Notes under the pieces: generated by a model | What the model was told of the DNA's origin: nothing | The model's database searches: none | What the model saw: only the letters and a program-made list of their open reading frames with translations | Shown: piece after piece, positions 41,844 to 50,352 of the stretch | Layout: each line of letters opens with the position of its first letter | Numbering within the stretch: position 1 is the first letter of the stretch | Origin: Deltaproteobacteria bacterium | GTDB taxonomy: Bacteria > Desulfobacterota > Binatia > UBA9968 > JAJDTQ01 | DNA: 64,000 nucleotides | Direction of reading: 5' to 3' | Assembly: GCA_028818755.1 (NCBI GenBank) | Contig: JAPPNF010000148.1 | Coordinates: forward strand, 1-64,000 | Translations under genes and position numbers: made by a program

Positions 41844-43328
41844 TTGGCTACGGCCCACCACGATGCCAAGACGCTCGGTGCATACTTCACCCCGGAGGTA
41901 GTGGCGGGTGCGTTGGTGCGATGGGCTGTTCGGGACCCTGGCGACCTCCTCCTCGATCCATCGAGCGGCGATGGCCGCTTTGTTGCACGTCATCCGAACA
42001 GCGTCGGCATCGAACGGGATCCGGCGTCGGTCGCACAAGCGTCGGCGCGGGCGCCGAATGCCACACTCGTAAACAGCGATTTCTTCACGTGGGCGTCTGA
42101 AGACCACCGGCAGTTCGACTGCGCAGCGGGTAATCCCCCGTTCATTAGGTATCAACGGTTCAACGGCCCGACCCGCCAAGCCGCACTCGACTACTGTCGC
42201 CGCCTGGGTGTCATCTTCAGCGGCTTGTCGTCATCATGGGCGCCGTTTATCGTGGCGGCGGCCAGCAAGCTTCGTTCGGGTGGTCGGATCGCATTCGTCG
42301 TACCGGCGGAGATCGGTCATGCGCCTTACGCCACGCCGCTCATGGACTACCTTCTAGCCAACTTCGGTTCCGTGCACGTGGTCGCCATCAGAGAAAAGAT
42401 CTTTCCACAGCTCTCGGAGGACTGCTGGCTGCTGTTCGCAGACAGAGCCGGTTGTCAGGCGGACGGTATTCGTTTGTCGAAGCTCGAACGATTCGACCCC
42501 AGTGGCCTACCGCCAGCGGTGTCGGAACTGATATCGGTCGAGGAGTGGCGTGTCAGATGGGGTGGCAGGCTGCGGCCGTTCCTATTGCCGGAGCGCATCC
42601 GGAGCCTCTATAAACGCATTAAGACCGACTCCGGGGCCGTCCAGCTCGGCCGAATCGCGCAGATCGGTATCGGATACGTCAGCGGCGCGAACCACTTCTT
42701 TCATCTACGGCCTTCCGACGTGGAGCGATTCCGGATACCCGACAAGTTCCTTGTGCCGTCGATCAGGAACAGTCGGTATGTCACCGGCACCGAGATAAAC
42801 GATGCCGACATCGAGCGGTGGACCGCGAAAGACGAGCCCGTGTTCCTTTTGCGAATCCCACCCCGCACACAGGTGCCCGCTACGGTCCAGGCGTATCTCG
42901 ACACCGAGGAAGGACATCGTGCAAGAGGCTCCTACAAGTGCCGCAACCGCAAACCATGGTACACCGTTCCCGACGTTCGGCGGCCTGCGTTTGTGCTCAC
43001 GTACATGAGCGGCAGATCCCCGACGCTCGTCGCGAATCGGAGCAGATGCACCTGCACGAATGCACTCTTGGCAGTCGATCTCCGGCCCGAACTGTTCGAC
43101 GGTGGTAGCGACTTCTGCGGCCAACGACTGTCAGCAGCGTGGGGTTCACTCGTCGGGCGGCTGAGTTGCGAGATCGAAGGACATCCACTGGGGGGCGGGA
43201 TGCTCAAGCTCGAACCGGGAGAAGCGCGCAATGTGCTCCTGGCTCCGGACGCGGTGATCGAAAAACCTGAGAGTGCCCTGCTCGACGAAGGGATCGAAGT
43301 GATGCGCCAATGGAGGCACGTCGCGTGA
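41844..43328 (+). CDS. N6-adenine DNA methyltransferase (type II-like)
   Basis: A 494-residue amino-methyltransferase. Motif I is DPSSGDGRF (38-46), preceded by YFTPEVVAGALVRWA (motif X-like), and motif IV is NPPFIRY (97-103), so the order X-I-IV is that of gamma-class enzymes such as TaqI. The C-terminal half would be the target-recognition domain. I chose TTG at 41844, which has GGAG 6 bp upstream and lies after the likely promoter; the ATG at 41757 lies before the promoter. Its stop overlaps the next start by 4 bp (GTGA). Confidence 0.88.
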   Translation: MATAHHDAKTLGAYFTPEVVAGALVRWAVRDPGDLLLDPSSGDGRFVARHPNSVGIERDPASVAQASARAPNATLVNSDFFTWASEDHRQFDCAAGNPPFIRYQRFNGPTRQAALDYCRRLGVIFSGLSSSWAPFIVAAASKLRSGGRIAFVVPAEIGHAPYATPLMDYLLANFGSVHVVAIREKIFPQLSEDCWLLFADRAGCQADGIRLSKLERFDPSGLPPAVSELISVEEWRVRWGGRLRPFLLPERIRSLYKRIKTDSGAVQLGRIAQIGIGYVSGANHFFHLRPSDVERFRIPDKFLVPSIRNSRYVTGTEINDADIERWTAKDEPVFLLRIPPRTQVPATVQAYLDTEEGHRARGSYKCRNRKPWYTVPDVRRPAFVLTYMSGRSPTLVANRSRCTCTNALLAVDLRPELFDGGSDFCGQRLSAAWGSLVGRLSCEIEGHPLGGGMLKLEPGEARNVLLAPDAVIEKPESALLDEGIEVMRQWRHVA

Positions 43329-44218
43329 GTGCCTGCGAGTGGATATCGCTCAGGTCGGCCCTTTCACACTTCGTCGCGTTCCGCGGGGCACCACAGAGCC
43401 AGCGACACATCAAGCCGCTTCATTGGTACGTCGCCTGCCGGCTCGTCGTAGAAGGTGGCTTCCACCCAGACGAGATCATGCCACGCCCGCCGTTCCGGGT
43501 GGACGGGAGCCCCAGACAGCCGGTGTTGATCCATGATCCGAGCCTCGGCGGTGCTGGTGAACGGACTGTCTACGGCGGTCTCAAGACCAAGGACGTCGAC
43601 GTTGTCGTGACCAAGGAAGGGATCGGGCCGGTGCTCGCGGTTTCCTGCAAAGGGGCGATTGGTGCGTTCCGGAATCTCACGAATCGGATGGAAGAAGCGG
43701 TCGGCGACTGCACCAATCTTCACATCGCCTATCCGCCGCTCGTGTGCGGTTACTTGTTCATCATGCGGGCAAACCGCGCTGAGGAAATCGGGTTGGTCCG
43801 CCAACAGGAGTCATCGCAGCAGCCCGTTCGGCCAGTCGCGGAGAACGATGTGGCCCTTGACGAAAGCGGCCAGCCAGTCGCGGCAGTTCGACGATTCCAT
43901 GCGGCGCTTCGCGAATTGGCCGACAGACGCGGCATTCGAGACGACGTTAGCCGTTACGAAGCGATCTCACTCGCGCTCGCTTCGACCCGGTCGGAGGAGG
44001 TCGGAGAGATCGTCAGCGAGTTCCCCGATCCAGGCAGTGCGCTGCGGTTCGAACGGTTCTTCGATACGGTATACCGGCAATACGACGAACGATTCGTCTA
44101 CGCCGCTCCCGACCTCAGGAAGGTGACGGCTCGCAAGGAGTGGGCGAAGGCGTCCGAAGCCTTCCGTACAACAACGCTGACCAAGATGGACTACGAACCG
44201 AGAAGCGACGAGTCTTGA
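43325..44218 (+). CDS. Probable restriction endonuclease partner, PD-(D/E)XK-like
   Basis: A 297-residue protein translationally coupled to the methyltransferase. I do not recognise the family. A nuclease-like core is visible: TKDVDVVVTK (Asp90, Asp92), a loop, then VLAVSCKGAIGAF (Lys109). In standard PD-(D/E)XK nucleases the second motif is E/D-x-K; here a serine (Ser107) is two before the lysine. NLTNRMEEAVGD, with two Glu, follows and may supply the missing acid. GTG start at 43325. Confidence 0.65.
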   Translation: MSACEWISLRSALSHFVAFRGAPQSQRHIKPLHWYVACRLVVEGGFHPDEIMPRPPFRVDGSPRQPVLIHDPSLGGAGERTVYGGLKTKDVDVVVTKEGIGPVLAVSCKGAIGAFRNLTNRMEEAVGDCTNLHIAYPPLVCGYLFIMRANRAEEIGLVRQQESSQQPVRPVAENDVALDESGQPVAAVRRFHAALRELADRRGIRDDVSRYEAISLALASTRSEEVGEIVSEFPDPGSALRFERFFDTVYRQYDERFVYAAPDLRKVTARKEWAKASEAFRTTTLTKMDYEPRSDES

Positions 44219-44252
44219 TCACGACCCGGAACGGCACCTTCTAAGAGAACGA

Positions 44253-45302
44253 ATGAGCGACATCCAGTTCGACCTCGGCTTCAGCTCTCGGACGGTAGCC
44301 ACCTACCCCCTAGCCCGGCGCATCGCCATCATCAAGAGCGCGGAGGCGTTGGGGTTCGACCGCCTGTGGCATTCCAACGAGAAGTTCGGCCGCGACATGG
44401 TGGCCAACATGACCCTGAGCGCGGCCCAAACCGAACGCATCGGCATCGGCGCCGCGGTCACCGACCCCTACAGCGTCCATCCCGCCCTTACCGCGGCCGC
44501 CATGGCCACGGTGGACGACATCTCCTCCGGCCGCGTCATCGTCGGCATCGGCGCCGGCGGCTCCGGCTTTCCCGCCATGGGCATCCAGCGTAAGCAGCCC
44601 GTGGCGGCCACGGCCGACGCCATCGCCATCATGCGCGGCATGTGGGCAGGGAAGCCCGCGACCGTGGACGGCAAGGTCGTGAGCGTCCGCAGCGGCGTCC
44701 TGGGGTTCAAGGCCCGCCCCGACATCCGCATCGTCATCGCCACCCGCGGACCGGCGATGTTCCGCCTGGCCGGCCGGGTCGCCGACGGCGCCATGATCGC
44801 CACCATGGCTACTCCCGAGGGCGTCGGCATCGCCCGGGACTTCGTCCGGCAGGGTGCGCAACAGGCCGGCCGCGACCCCGACGACATCGAAGTCATCTCA
44901 CGCGTCGACACCTGCGTCGACCGCGACCGCGACAAGGCCCGCGCCGGCGTCAAGCAGATGATCGCGTTCCTGTTGTGGAGCAGCTACCCCAACCGCGACT
45001 TCGTCACCCAGTTGGGCATGGAGGTCCCGGCCGAACTGGAGGCTCTGATCGCCAAGCGGGACTACGAACTCATGTTCGAGGCCGGCCCCCTGGTCCCCGA
45101 GGAATTCGTCGACGCCTTCGCCTGGGCCGGCACCCCCGAGGAAGTCGCCGCCCAGATCACCCGCATCGCCGAAACGGGCATCCGCCGCTTCGGCACCTGG
45201 GTGCTAGCCCCGCCGGGAGGCGGGATCGAGTCGGTGATTCAGCTCATCGCCGATGAAGTGATGCCAAGAGTGCGGGCGGCAGCAAACCGTCTTCAACGAT
45301 AG
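44253..45302 (+). CDS. LLM-class flavin/F420-dependent oxidoreductase 3
   Basis: A 349-residue luciferase-like protein resembling the 5,10-methylenetetrahydromethanopterin reductase group: IIKSAEALGFDRLWHSNEKFGRD, ERIGIGAAVTDPYSVHPALTAAAMATVDD and GRVIVGIGAGGSGFPAMGI. These members often use coenzyme F420, but F420 genes are not seen here. It is separated from LLM 2 by the restriction-modification pair. Confidence 0.9.
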   Translation: MSDIQFDLGFSSRTVATYPLARRIAIIKSAEALGFDRLWHSNEKFGRDMVANMTLSAAQTERIGIGAAVTDPYSVHPALTAAAMATVDDISSGRVIVGIGAGGSGFPAMGIQRKQPVAATADAIAIMRGMWAGKPATVDGKVVSVRSGVLGFKARPDIRIVIATRGPAMFRLAGRVADGAMIATMATPEGVGIARDFVRQGAQQAGRDPDDIEVISRVDTCVDRDRDKARAGVKQMIAFLLWSSYPNRDFVTQLGMEVPAELEALIAKRDYELMFEAGPLVPEEFVDAFAWAGTPEEVAAQITRIAETGIRRFGTWVLAPPGGGIESVIQLIADEVMPRVRAAANRLQR

Positions 45303-45315
45303 GCGAACGACCCGC

Positions 45316-45441
45316 TTAGCGCCGCCCTTGATCACGCAGTTTTTTCCGGTCCGGATGTCCGAGCTTCACACCTGACCGAAGGCTGCGAATCCCTTCGATC
45401 GCGCGTTCCGTCGCTCCGGAGCCACGCACGCCGGCCGTCAT
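45316..45441 (-). pseudogene. Remnant of a VapB-like antitoxin
   Basis: A 41-codon frame reads MTAGVRGSG..., then AIEGIRSLRSGVKLG and DRKKLRDQGRR. The ending resembles the C-terminus of VapB-type antitoxins (AI..LR.G..LG...LR.EGRR), which normally overlaps a vapC gene. No toxin follows; the next bases belong to the end of the LLM gene on the other strand, and no DNA-binding N-terminal part is present. A decayed toxin-antitoxin locus or chance are both possible. Confidence 0.45.
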
Positions 45442-45458
45442 GGTACCACCGCGGGCGG

Positions 45459-46556
45459 CTATCTCATCGTCCCCCCAAACGCTGAAAGGACCATCTCGAT
45501 CAGAATCCGCGGCGGCCGGGTCAGCGGATCGGTGACGGGGATGCCGAGTTCGTCCTGGTGCCGCGCGATGGCGGCGGTTACATCGGCGTCGGACATGTTC
45601 TCGTGGTTGATCGTGAGGCCGATGACCTTAGTGTCGGAGAAGGTCTCGATGAGATGGATCTCGTCGGCGGGGTCCGGCATCGGCATGTGTTCAAAGTCGG
45701 CGCGATGGACTCGTGCGGGTGCGTGCTGCAGCACGACGCCGTCGGGGCAGGCGCCACGGAGGATCAAGGCCGAGGTCGGGTAGGCGGGGTGGCTGAGAGC
45801 GCCTTGCCCTTCGACGATGATCACGTCGGGTTTCTCGGCTTCGAACGCTTCGATGATGGCCGCTTCGAGCTCGCCGGCGCAGAACTGCGAAGGAACAGCG
45901 TCGAGGGCGACGCCGTAGCGGGCTCCCTGGATCAGGCCGGTCTGGCCCGTGCCGATCATGACCGCCTTGAGGCCACAATCATTGAGTGCGCGGGTCAAGA
46001 CGGTTGCGGTGGTCCGCTTGCCAACGGAGCAATCGGTGCCGAGGACGGCGATGCGCAGGCAGGCAACCTCCGCGATACGGCCGCTGAAGGTCCGGAGGCT
46101 CTCCTTGGCAGAGGGCTTTCGGACGTCGAGGATTTTCACGTTTCGTGCGGCGCTTGCCGCTACGAACTCCGGGTCGTCGCTCAAGAACTCGTGAAGCCCG
46201 TTCACGATGTTCATTCCCAGGTCGATGGCCTCAAGCAGGACCTCCCGATCGCGTCTCGACAACATCCCGGTCGCGGGAGCCATTCCGAAGATAAAGTAGT
46301 CGGGCGTGGTTCCGGCGCGCGCCAGTGCATCGGCCAGGTCGCGGCAGATGGGAATACCGTTTGGCGGCTCACCAAGCACGACGCCGGCATCGAGACCGGC
46401 CTTCTTGCTGTCGATGACCGAAAGGATTTCATAGAGCTCCGAGTGACGGACGAGGCCGTTCGCGGTTTTTCCGTCAATGGCGCCGAAGTTTGCCTCGCAA
46501 TACACGATTGCCGTCGCGACTCCTGCCGGGGAATTTGCAATCCTATGAACAGCCAA
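45459..46556 (-). CDS. DUF1611 family P-loop protein (DgcN-like)
   Basis: A 365-residue protein of the DUF1611 family. The P-loop is VLGTDCSVGKRTTATVLTRAL, with GTGQTGLIQGARYG and IIVEGQGALSHPAYPTSALI following. The family includes DgcN, involved in D-glutamate metabolism with the epimerase-like DgcA; I see no dgcA neighbour. It is best considered a conserved NTP-binding protein of uncertain reaction. Confidence 0.87.
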   Translation of the reverse strand: MAVHRIANSPAGVATAIVYCEANFGAIDGKTANGLVRHSELYEILSVIDSKKAGLDAGVVLGEPPNGIPICRDLADALARAGTTPDYFIFGMAPATGMLSRRDREVLLEAIDLGMNIVNGLHEFLSDDPEFVAASAARNVKILDVRKPSAKESLRTFSGRIAEVACLRIAVLGTDCSVGKRTTATVLTRALNDCGLKAVMIGTGQTGLIQGARYGVALDAVPSQFCAGELEAAIIEAFEAEKPDVIIVEGQGALSHPAYPTSALILRGACPDGVVLQHAPARVHRADFEHMPMPDPADEIHLIETFSDTKVIGLTINHENMSDADVTAAIARHQDELGIPVTDPLTRPPRILIEMVLSAFGGTMR

Positions 46557-46603
46557 AGCGATAATGTTTCCTTTCCGGGCCGCGGCGCGCGGTGTTGATC
46601 CGT

Positions 46604-47242
46604 TCAGCAGAAGTTCTGTGTGAAATATACCTTGCCGTCCTTCGCAATGGCGACGCCGACGCCTGTCCCGTCATAAGAAGTGTCCAGGATATTTTCACGG
46701 TGTCGTTTGTTTGCCATCCAGCCCTCCACTGCTTTCTTAGCCAATCCTTCCGGAGTAAGCCAGATATACGACACAATCCTGCCCTCGACCTTCGTAAACG
46801 CGTGGTACAGCGGCGCCGCGTAGATGTTTTCGCCGAGGCCCGTAGTGTAGTGCGAGCCGTAGTTCTTGCGGCAGTCGTGGCCTTCCCCGCGCCCTCTGTC
46901 CACCGGACCAAGACCTTCGGGACTCTTGTGGCCGAAGTAGTCCCGAGCCGCCATGTCTTCGCTGTGTGAGCGGGCAATCAACCTGATCTGCTCCGTGTGT
47001 TCCAGCGGTTGCAACCCACGTCTGGCGCGTTGGTCATTGACCAGCTCGTGCGTCCTTTGTTCCAGTTGGCGCGTGTCAACGGTGGGTTTGACAGTCGTGG
47101 TCAGGGGCGCGGTTCCAACTGCCAAGGATGAACCGGCTTGAGGAAGGATGGCCGCCGCTGGCGCGCTCCAACAACCGATGATCAGAACCGTTGCGAGGAT
47201 CCGGAGAAGGCGGTTTCGATCGAGCCGTGGCGAACCTGTCAT
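46604..47242 (-). CDS. CAP/SCP-domain secreted protein
   Basis: A 212-residue protein with a signal peptide (RNRLLRILATVLIIGCWSAPAAA, cut about residue 30) and a CAP (SCP/TAPS, PR-1) domain: HELVNDQRARRGLQPLEH, HSEDMAARDYFGHKSPEGLG, GLGENIYAA and AVEGWMANKRHRENILD. The active-site-like His and Glu residues are kept. Its ATG overlaps the TRAP permease stop (ATGA), so it is translated from the same transcript. CAP proteins bind lipids or are secreted effectors; the role with a TRAP importer is unknown. Confidence 0.9.
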   Translation of the reverse strand: MTGSPRLDRNRLLRILATVLIIGCWSAPAAAILPQAGSSLAVGTAPLTTTVKPTVDTRQLEQRTHELVNDQRARRGLQPLEHTEQIRLIARSHSEDMAARDYFGHKSPEGLGPVDRGRGEGHDCRKNYGSHYTTGLGENIYAAPLYHAFTKVEGRIVSYIWLTPEGLAKKAVEGWMANKRHRENILDTSYDGTGVGVAIAKDGKVYFTQNFC

Positions 47243-49137
47243 CCAGACGCCATCCGCCCACGCGCCCGCATCCATTCCCACCCGGTCAAGGCCACGCCCA
47301 CCGCCAGGCCGACGATGTTCCACTGGAGCCACGGGGTGACCATGCCCAGGCTGGCGGCCAGGAAGAGAAGGCGGGTGACGGGATCGAGGTTCCTGAAGCA
47401 GTAGCCTTGCACGGCCATGCCCATGGCGATCATGCTCAACACCGCGAAGGCAATGGTCACGGTGACCTCCACGGCGCCTCCGATGGTGATGAGCGCGGAG
47501 TTGGCCACGAACGCGTAGGGGAGCACGAAGGCGGGCAGGGCCAGCTTCACGGCTTCGATGGACGTGGGCACCACCGGCGACTGGGCGATGGCCGCGGCGG
47601 CGTAGCTCGTGGGCGCGGTGGGCGGGGTGATGGCCGAGATGGCGCAGAAGAAGATCACGAACAGGTGCGCCTGGGGCACGATGGCGTCGGCGTCGAGACC
47701 CATGTTCCTGAGCATGACGACCAGTGCCGGGATGGCGATGCCCACCTGCACGATGTAGGCCGACGACAGCGGCAGGCCCATTCCGAGGATGATGGCGGTG
47801 ATCATGACGAAGACCAGGGCCAGCAGGAGGTGCCCCCCCGCCAAATCCACGATGACCCCGGAGAACTTGATGGCGACGCCGGTGAGGTCGAAGATGCCCA
47901 CCATGATGCCGGACGTGATAATGGCCACGGCCACCACGGTGGACTGGATGCCGCCCTGCACCAGAGCGTCCCAGATGTCCTTGAGGCCCATGCGCGTGGC
48001 CTTGCGGAACCAGCTCACGATCACGATGCCGACGATGCAGCGCACCACCGCGTAGCCGGGGCTGAACCCGGCCACCAGGAGATAGATCAGGATAATGAGC
48101 GGCAGCGCCAAGTGGCCCCGTTGTATGATGGCATTCTTGAGGCTCGGCAGCTCCTCCCGCGGCACCGTGGGGATATTCTCCTTGACCGCGTAGATGTGCA
48201 CCATGATGCCCACGGCGAGGAAGTACAGCACCGCGGGGACCAGGATGTACTGCATCACGTTGACGTAGGGAATGCCGGTGTACTCCGACATGAGGAAGCC
48301 GGCGGACGCCATCACCGGGGGCATGATGAGGCCGCCGGTGGAAGCCGACGCTTCCACCGCGCCGGCCATGTAGTCCCTGAAGCCGATTTTCTTCATCATC
48401 GGGATGCTGAAGGAGCCGGTGATGACGGCGTTGGCCGTGCTGCTGCCCGAGATGGAGCCCATGAGGCCGCTGGACACCACCGCGATCTTGGCCGGCCCGC
48501 CCCGGAACCGCCCCGCCAGCGCGGTGGCGAACTCAATGGTGAACTGGCCGAAGCCCGACTTCTCGAGGAAGGCGCCGAAGACGATGAACAGGAAGATGAA
48601 GTTGGCCGAGATGTGGGTAGGCAGGCCGAACAGCCCGTCGGTGAGGAAGTACTGGTTGTCCGCCACCTCCGACGCCGAGTAACCCAGGTGGTTGAGAAAA
48701 CCGGGCAGGTAAGGCCCCAGGAACGCGAACAGGAAAATGATCAAGGCCAACGCCGCCAGCGGCCAGCCGACGGCCCGGCGGCACGCCTCCAGCGTCAGCC
48801 CCACTGCACCGAACGCCAGCACGAACTGGAAGAAGGCGAAGTCCTCGGTGTAGCCGATGTGCTGGATGATCCACTCGTACTCGTAGAAGAGATAGCCCAT
48901 GGAAACGAGCCACAGGCCGATGATGACGACGTCGTACCAGGGAAGCTTGCCGTCATCCGGCCGGCGGAACGCCGGGAAGCTCAGGAAGGTAATCACGACC
49001 ATCAGCGTGACGTGGAGCACGCGATGCAGGTACGCTTCCGGTTGCCCGAAGAAGCCGGTGTAGATGTGGTAGGCCGAGGTCGCGAAAGCCACCAGGGTCA
49101 GGATGATCCCGGCGGGGCCTGTCAGTTTGCGCTCCAT
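47239..49137 (-). CDS. TRAP transporter fused permease (TAXI family)
   Basis: A 632-residue protein that joins the small DctQ-like and large DctM-like subunits of a TRAP importer, as TAXI systems do. There are about 16-18 hydrophobic segments; GRFRGGPAKIAVVSSGLMGSISGSSTANAVITG is the typical core of the DctM part (read in separate blocks), and VMASAGFLMSEYTGIPY follows. It needs the binding protein encoded upstream. Substrates of TAXI systems are usually carboxylates or amino acids such as glutamate. Confidence 0.95.
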   Translation of the reverse strand: MERKLTGPAGIILTLVAFATSAYHIYTGFFGQPEAYLHRVLHVTLMVVITFLSFPAFRRPDDGKLPWYDVVIIGLWLVSMGYLFYEYEWIIQHIGYTEDFAFFQFVLAFGAVGLTLEACRRAVGWPLAALALIIFLFAFLGPYLPGFLNHLGYSASEVADNQYFLTDGLFGLPTHISANFIFLFIVFGAFLEKSGFGQFTIEFATALAGRFRGGPAKIAVVSSGLMGSISGSSTANAVITGSFSIPMMKKIGFRDYMAGAVEASASTGGLIMPPVMASAGFLMSEYTGIPYVNVMQYILVPAVLYFLAVGIMVHIYAVKENIPTVPREELPSLKNAIIQRGHLALPLIILIYLLVAGFSPGYAVVRCIVGIVIVSWFRKATRMGLKDIWDALVQGGIQSTVVAVAIITSGIMVGIFDLTGVAIKFSGVIVDLAGGHLLLALVFVMITAIILGMGLPLSSAYIVQVGIAIPALVVMLRNMGLDADAIVPQAHLFVIFFCAISAITPPTAPTSYAAAAIAQSPVVPTSIEAVKLALPAFVLPYAFVANSALITIGGAVEVTVTIAFAVLSMIAMGMAVQGYCFRNLDPVTRLLFLAASLGMVTPWLQWNIVGLAVGVALTGWEWMRARGRMASG

Positions 49138-49224
49138 AGGACCGTTCTCTGCCGCGTGTCCGATGCGGCGCGGACACTCGGGCGTGCGCTCACGTCAGGT
49201 TTGGTTGGAGGTTGTGGAGGCGGA

Positions 49225-49256
49225 AAGGAGGGCCGGCGTCCGGGCCGGCCCTCCTT
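49225..49256 (-). terminator. Strong hairpin between the TAXI binding protein and permease genes
   Basis: Twelve-bp arms AAGGAGGGCCGG / CCGGCCCTCCTT around CGTCCGGG, 14 bp after the binding-protein stop and 88 bp before the permease start. No long T-run follows, so it is more likely a stabiliser or partial terminator that lowers permease expression relative to the binding protein. Confidence 0.6.
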
Positions 49257-49269
49257 CGTGGGGGTCCGT

Positions 49270-50223
49270 CTAGTTGACGCCCTTCTCCTTCAGGTACTTG
49301 TCCAGGCCGGCGTGCCGCGGCGCGCCCACGTTGAGCGTGGCGTTGGACAGCTTGACCCGCTCGAAGGCCTTCACGGCTCCGGCGAAGTCGCCCAGGTTGT
49401 CGTAGACGTTCTTCACGAGCTTGTAGACGCGCTCCTCCGGAACGTCCTCGTTCGTGATGATGAGCAGGAAGGTCTGAACCGTGTTCACGTCGTTCTTCTG
49501 ATCGTAGTTCTTCTTGTCCAGCGTGAACGGGACGACACCGGCATTGGCCGCGTTCATCTTCGCCACGTCCTCCTTGGAGAACGAGAGAATTCGGATCGGC
49601 GCGTGCGCCGCCAACTGGACGATGGGCGCGTAGTTCTCCTCGCCGGGTCCGAGGTAGGCGTCGATGTGGTTGTCCTTCATCTGGGCCACGGCGTCGTTGA
49701 AGCCGAGGTAGTTGACCTTGGAGAAGTCATCGTAGGTTATGCCGAGGGCGCCGAGCATCTGCTGGTTCAACGCCTGAAACGAGAACCGCTTGGGCATGAC
49801 GTTGACTCTCTTGCCCTTCAGCTGCTGGTACGACGTCACGTCGGACTTGGCCCACACCAGCCAGAACAGGTAGTTGGGGTAAAGCACCGCGGCCACGCGC
49901 ACCTTCTTCGCCTGCGCCTCCTTCCCCTTGAACATCTTCGCCCCCTTGAGGGCTTCCTGGATGCTCGTTGCGCTGGAGAGGCCGAAGCTCATCTTGCCGG
50001 CCATGACGTTCAGCAGGTTGGACGTACCGCCGCCGATCTCGACGGTCACCTTGTCGCCATCGTTCTTTTCGGCCAACCGCTGCACCACGGTCCCGATGGG
50101 ATACCAGGAGCCGCCCGGCTTCGAGGCGCCGAACTTGTAGCTCTCAGCCAGTGCCGCGGGCGCGAGCGTCGCGACAAAAACCGCGATCAACGAAACTACC
50201 AGAAACCTCTGCAATCGACTCAT
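49270..50223 (-). CDS. TAXI-family TRAP transporter substrate-binding protein
   Basis: A 317-residue periplasmic protein: signal peptide MSRLQRFLVVSLIAVFVATL..ALAES, then SYKFGASKPGGSWYPIGTVVQRLAE and IGGGTSNLLNVMAGKMSFGLSS, the normal TAXI pattern. It captures the solute for the fused permease downstream. It has a strong ribosome-binding site (AAAGGAGATCACGATG), which sets ATG 50223 as the start rather than 50310. Confidence 0.95.
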   Translation of the reverse strand: MSRLQRFLVVSLIAVFVATLAPAALAESYKFGASKPGGSWYPIGTVVQRLAEKNDGDKVTVEIGGGTSNLLNVMAGKMSFGLSSATSIQEALKGAKMFKGKEAQAKKVRVAAVLYPNYLFWLVWAKSDVTSYQQLKGKRVNVMPKRFSFQALNQQMLGALGITYDDFSKVNYLGFNDAVAQMKDNHIDAYLGPGEENYAPIVQLAAHAPIRILSFSKEDVAKMNAANAGVVPFTLDKKNYDQKNDVNTVQTFLLIITNEDVPEERVYKLVKNVYDNLGDFAGAVKAFERVKLSNATLNVGAPRHAGLDKYLKEKGVN

Positions 50224-50352
50224 CGTGATCTCCTTTCGCTGCTCTCTCCCGCACCTCCGCGGGCGGGCTTGGACAATCGAAGTAGCTGAAGCTACTTGCG
50301 CTTTCCCCAAATGTCAAGAACGATGAAGACTGGAAAGGGGAGTGCAACGAAG

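Noticed and set aside
49225..49256. A full rho-independent terminator
   Set aside because: The stem is strong but is not followed by a T-run on the transcribed strand, so it is annotated only as a hairpin or partial terminator.
47191..50289. 1032-codon plus-strand frame opposite the TRAP importer
   Set aside because: It consists of repetitive His/Asp/Gly-rich sequence, a shadow of two well-defined transporter genes.
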